Positions 61,472 to 62,000 of a stretch of 62,000 nt of DNA are shown here, piece by piece. Source of the stretch: Branchiostoma floridae (lineage: Eukaryota; Chordata; Leptocardii; Amphioxiformes; Branchiostomatidae); contig NC_049990.1 in assembly GCF_000003815.2 (NCBI RefSeq), forward strand, positions 18,543,248 to 18,605,247. Direction: 5' to 3'. Below the pieces are notes generated by a model. The model searched no databases, was not told the origin of the DNA, and saw only the letters and a program-made list of their open reading frames with translations. Position 1 is the first letter of the stretch. Each line of letters begins with the position of its first letter. Position numbers and translations under genes: made by a program.

Positions 61472-61762
61472 GTATGTACCATGAAGTGTCTATATTCTAA
61501 TATCTGTAGAGATGTGGAATCATTGGAAGATGCCTAGCATCATAAAAAGACGACAAGGCCCAGTTGATGTTCAAACTTATGATTTTACATTAGATTTACC
61601 TGGGTACATATATGATTTGCATGGGATACACATCGTCCGAATGTTTATATTACTTGGATTTGAAAAATATTGTATCAAGGTGTATTTTGCAAGTTTCAAG
61701 GTGAACAGATACAGCCTGTGGAATATCATCCATGTTGGCGTTGAGATATTAATAAGTAAACG

Positions 61763-62000
61763 AGTGTTTATTGCAAATTCTTGCCCGTGGGCTAATTGCA
61801 GGTAACATAAGAGATTCAGTGTAAAAGAAACAATATCACAAGTGTCTACTCCAGTCTAAAGCTAGTAAAAGCTAACACTAGATCCTGGGTTATTGGGTTT
61901 GACTCCTTTTTTGAAGACAGTGGAGGACGAAAGATCCCACCTTTTCTATTATGTGTGGGTTTTGTGATGTTAAAAGGAGAACTGTTTTCTTTTTGTCAGT
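61763..62000 (-). mobile_element. LINE 3' end, same family as at 1.5-3.0 kb, running off the window
   Basis: The minus strand from the window edge reads TDKKKTVLLLTSQNPHIIEK, VGSFVLHCLQKRSQTQ and a stop, matching TDENKTITLLTSHNPCIIEK of the first copy. The tail 'gcaaattcttgcccgtgggc' matches as well. The remainder lies outside. Confidence 0.9.

Noticed and set aside
4900-61471. Naming the gene as a polycystin-1-like receptor or as FCGBP
   Set aside because: Single modules are shared with these families, but no REJ, GAIN, PLAT, PKD, vWD or mucin-type repeats are present in the window, so a name would be a guess.
1-62000. CRISPR arrays, operons, ribosome binding sites, bacterial terminators
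   Set aside because: The window is clearly eukaryotic: spliced genes, LINE/SINE/MITE content, microsatellites. The tandem repeats seen are minisatellites or transposon parts without spacer structure.

Overview
The window is one piece of an intron-rich animal genome. Small exons with clean GT...AG borders sit inside kilobase introns full of transposon remnants, and two runs of exactly 100 N mark scaffold gaps. The mix of lectin, IgGFc-binding-like, discoidin, thrombospondin, sushi, fibronectin III and LamG/concanavalin-like modules, with many hairpin MITEs, fits a basal deuterostome such as a lancelet (Branchiostoma). That identification is inference from content only.

I read 51 coding exons on the plus strand, from about 4.9 to 61.5 kb. 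Consecutive exon phases all match, so the exons can be joined in a single frame of about 3,580 codons. Neither end is present: no signal-peptide exon is visible upstream, and the last exon stops inside a LamG-like domain. Nearly every module is bounded by phase-1 introns, the signature of exon shuffling. Order: two WSC-like 4-Cys modules; C-type lectin domain (CTLD) 1; an unnamed four-exon module (D-E-F-G); CTLD2; a second copy of that module with CTLD3 and CTLD4 lying between its F and G exons; a six-exon IgGFc-binding-like region ending in a DxDxDG-rich tail; an unnamed Cys-rich exon; a discoidin (F5/8C) domain; TSP1; a LamG-like domain; a sushi/CCP domain; five fibronectin III domains; two larger concanavalin-like regions; CTLD5 and CTLD6; a LamG-like domain; and the start of another. 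This is an extracellular or cell-surface adhesion/recognition protein, possibly the ectodomain of a larger receptor.

0-5 kb: a SINE with a hairpin MITE inside it, a 5'-truncated LINE, and no recognised exon. 5-13 kb: WSC-like exons, CTLD1 and the first D-E-F-G set; a scaffold gap falls inside exon E1. 13.3-18.3 kb: a 5.05 kb TIR transposon with TA target duplications sits inside the CTLD2 exon. 19-26 kb: the second D-E-F set, CTLD3, a miniature LTR element, CTLD4, a Penelope-like insertion and exon G2. 26.7-34.4 kb: IgGFc-like exons and the Cys-rich exon. 34.9-48.2 kb: discoidin, TSP1, LamG, CCP and five FN3 domains among palindromic repeats. 48.8-61.5 kb: concanavalin-like regions, CTLD5-6 and LamG domains. 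The window ends in another copy of the LINE seen near its start.

No CRISPR array, rRNA, canonical tRNA gene or prokaryotic feature was seen. Promoter and polyadenylation site of the main gene lie outside the window or could not be recognised.
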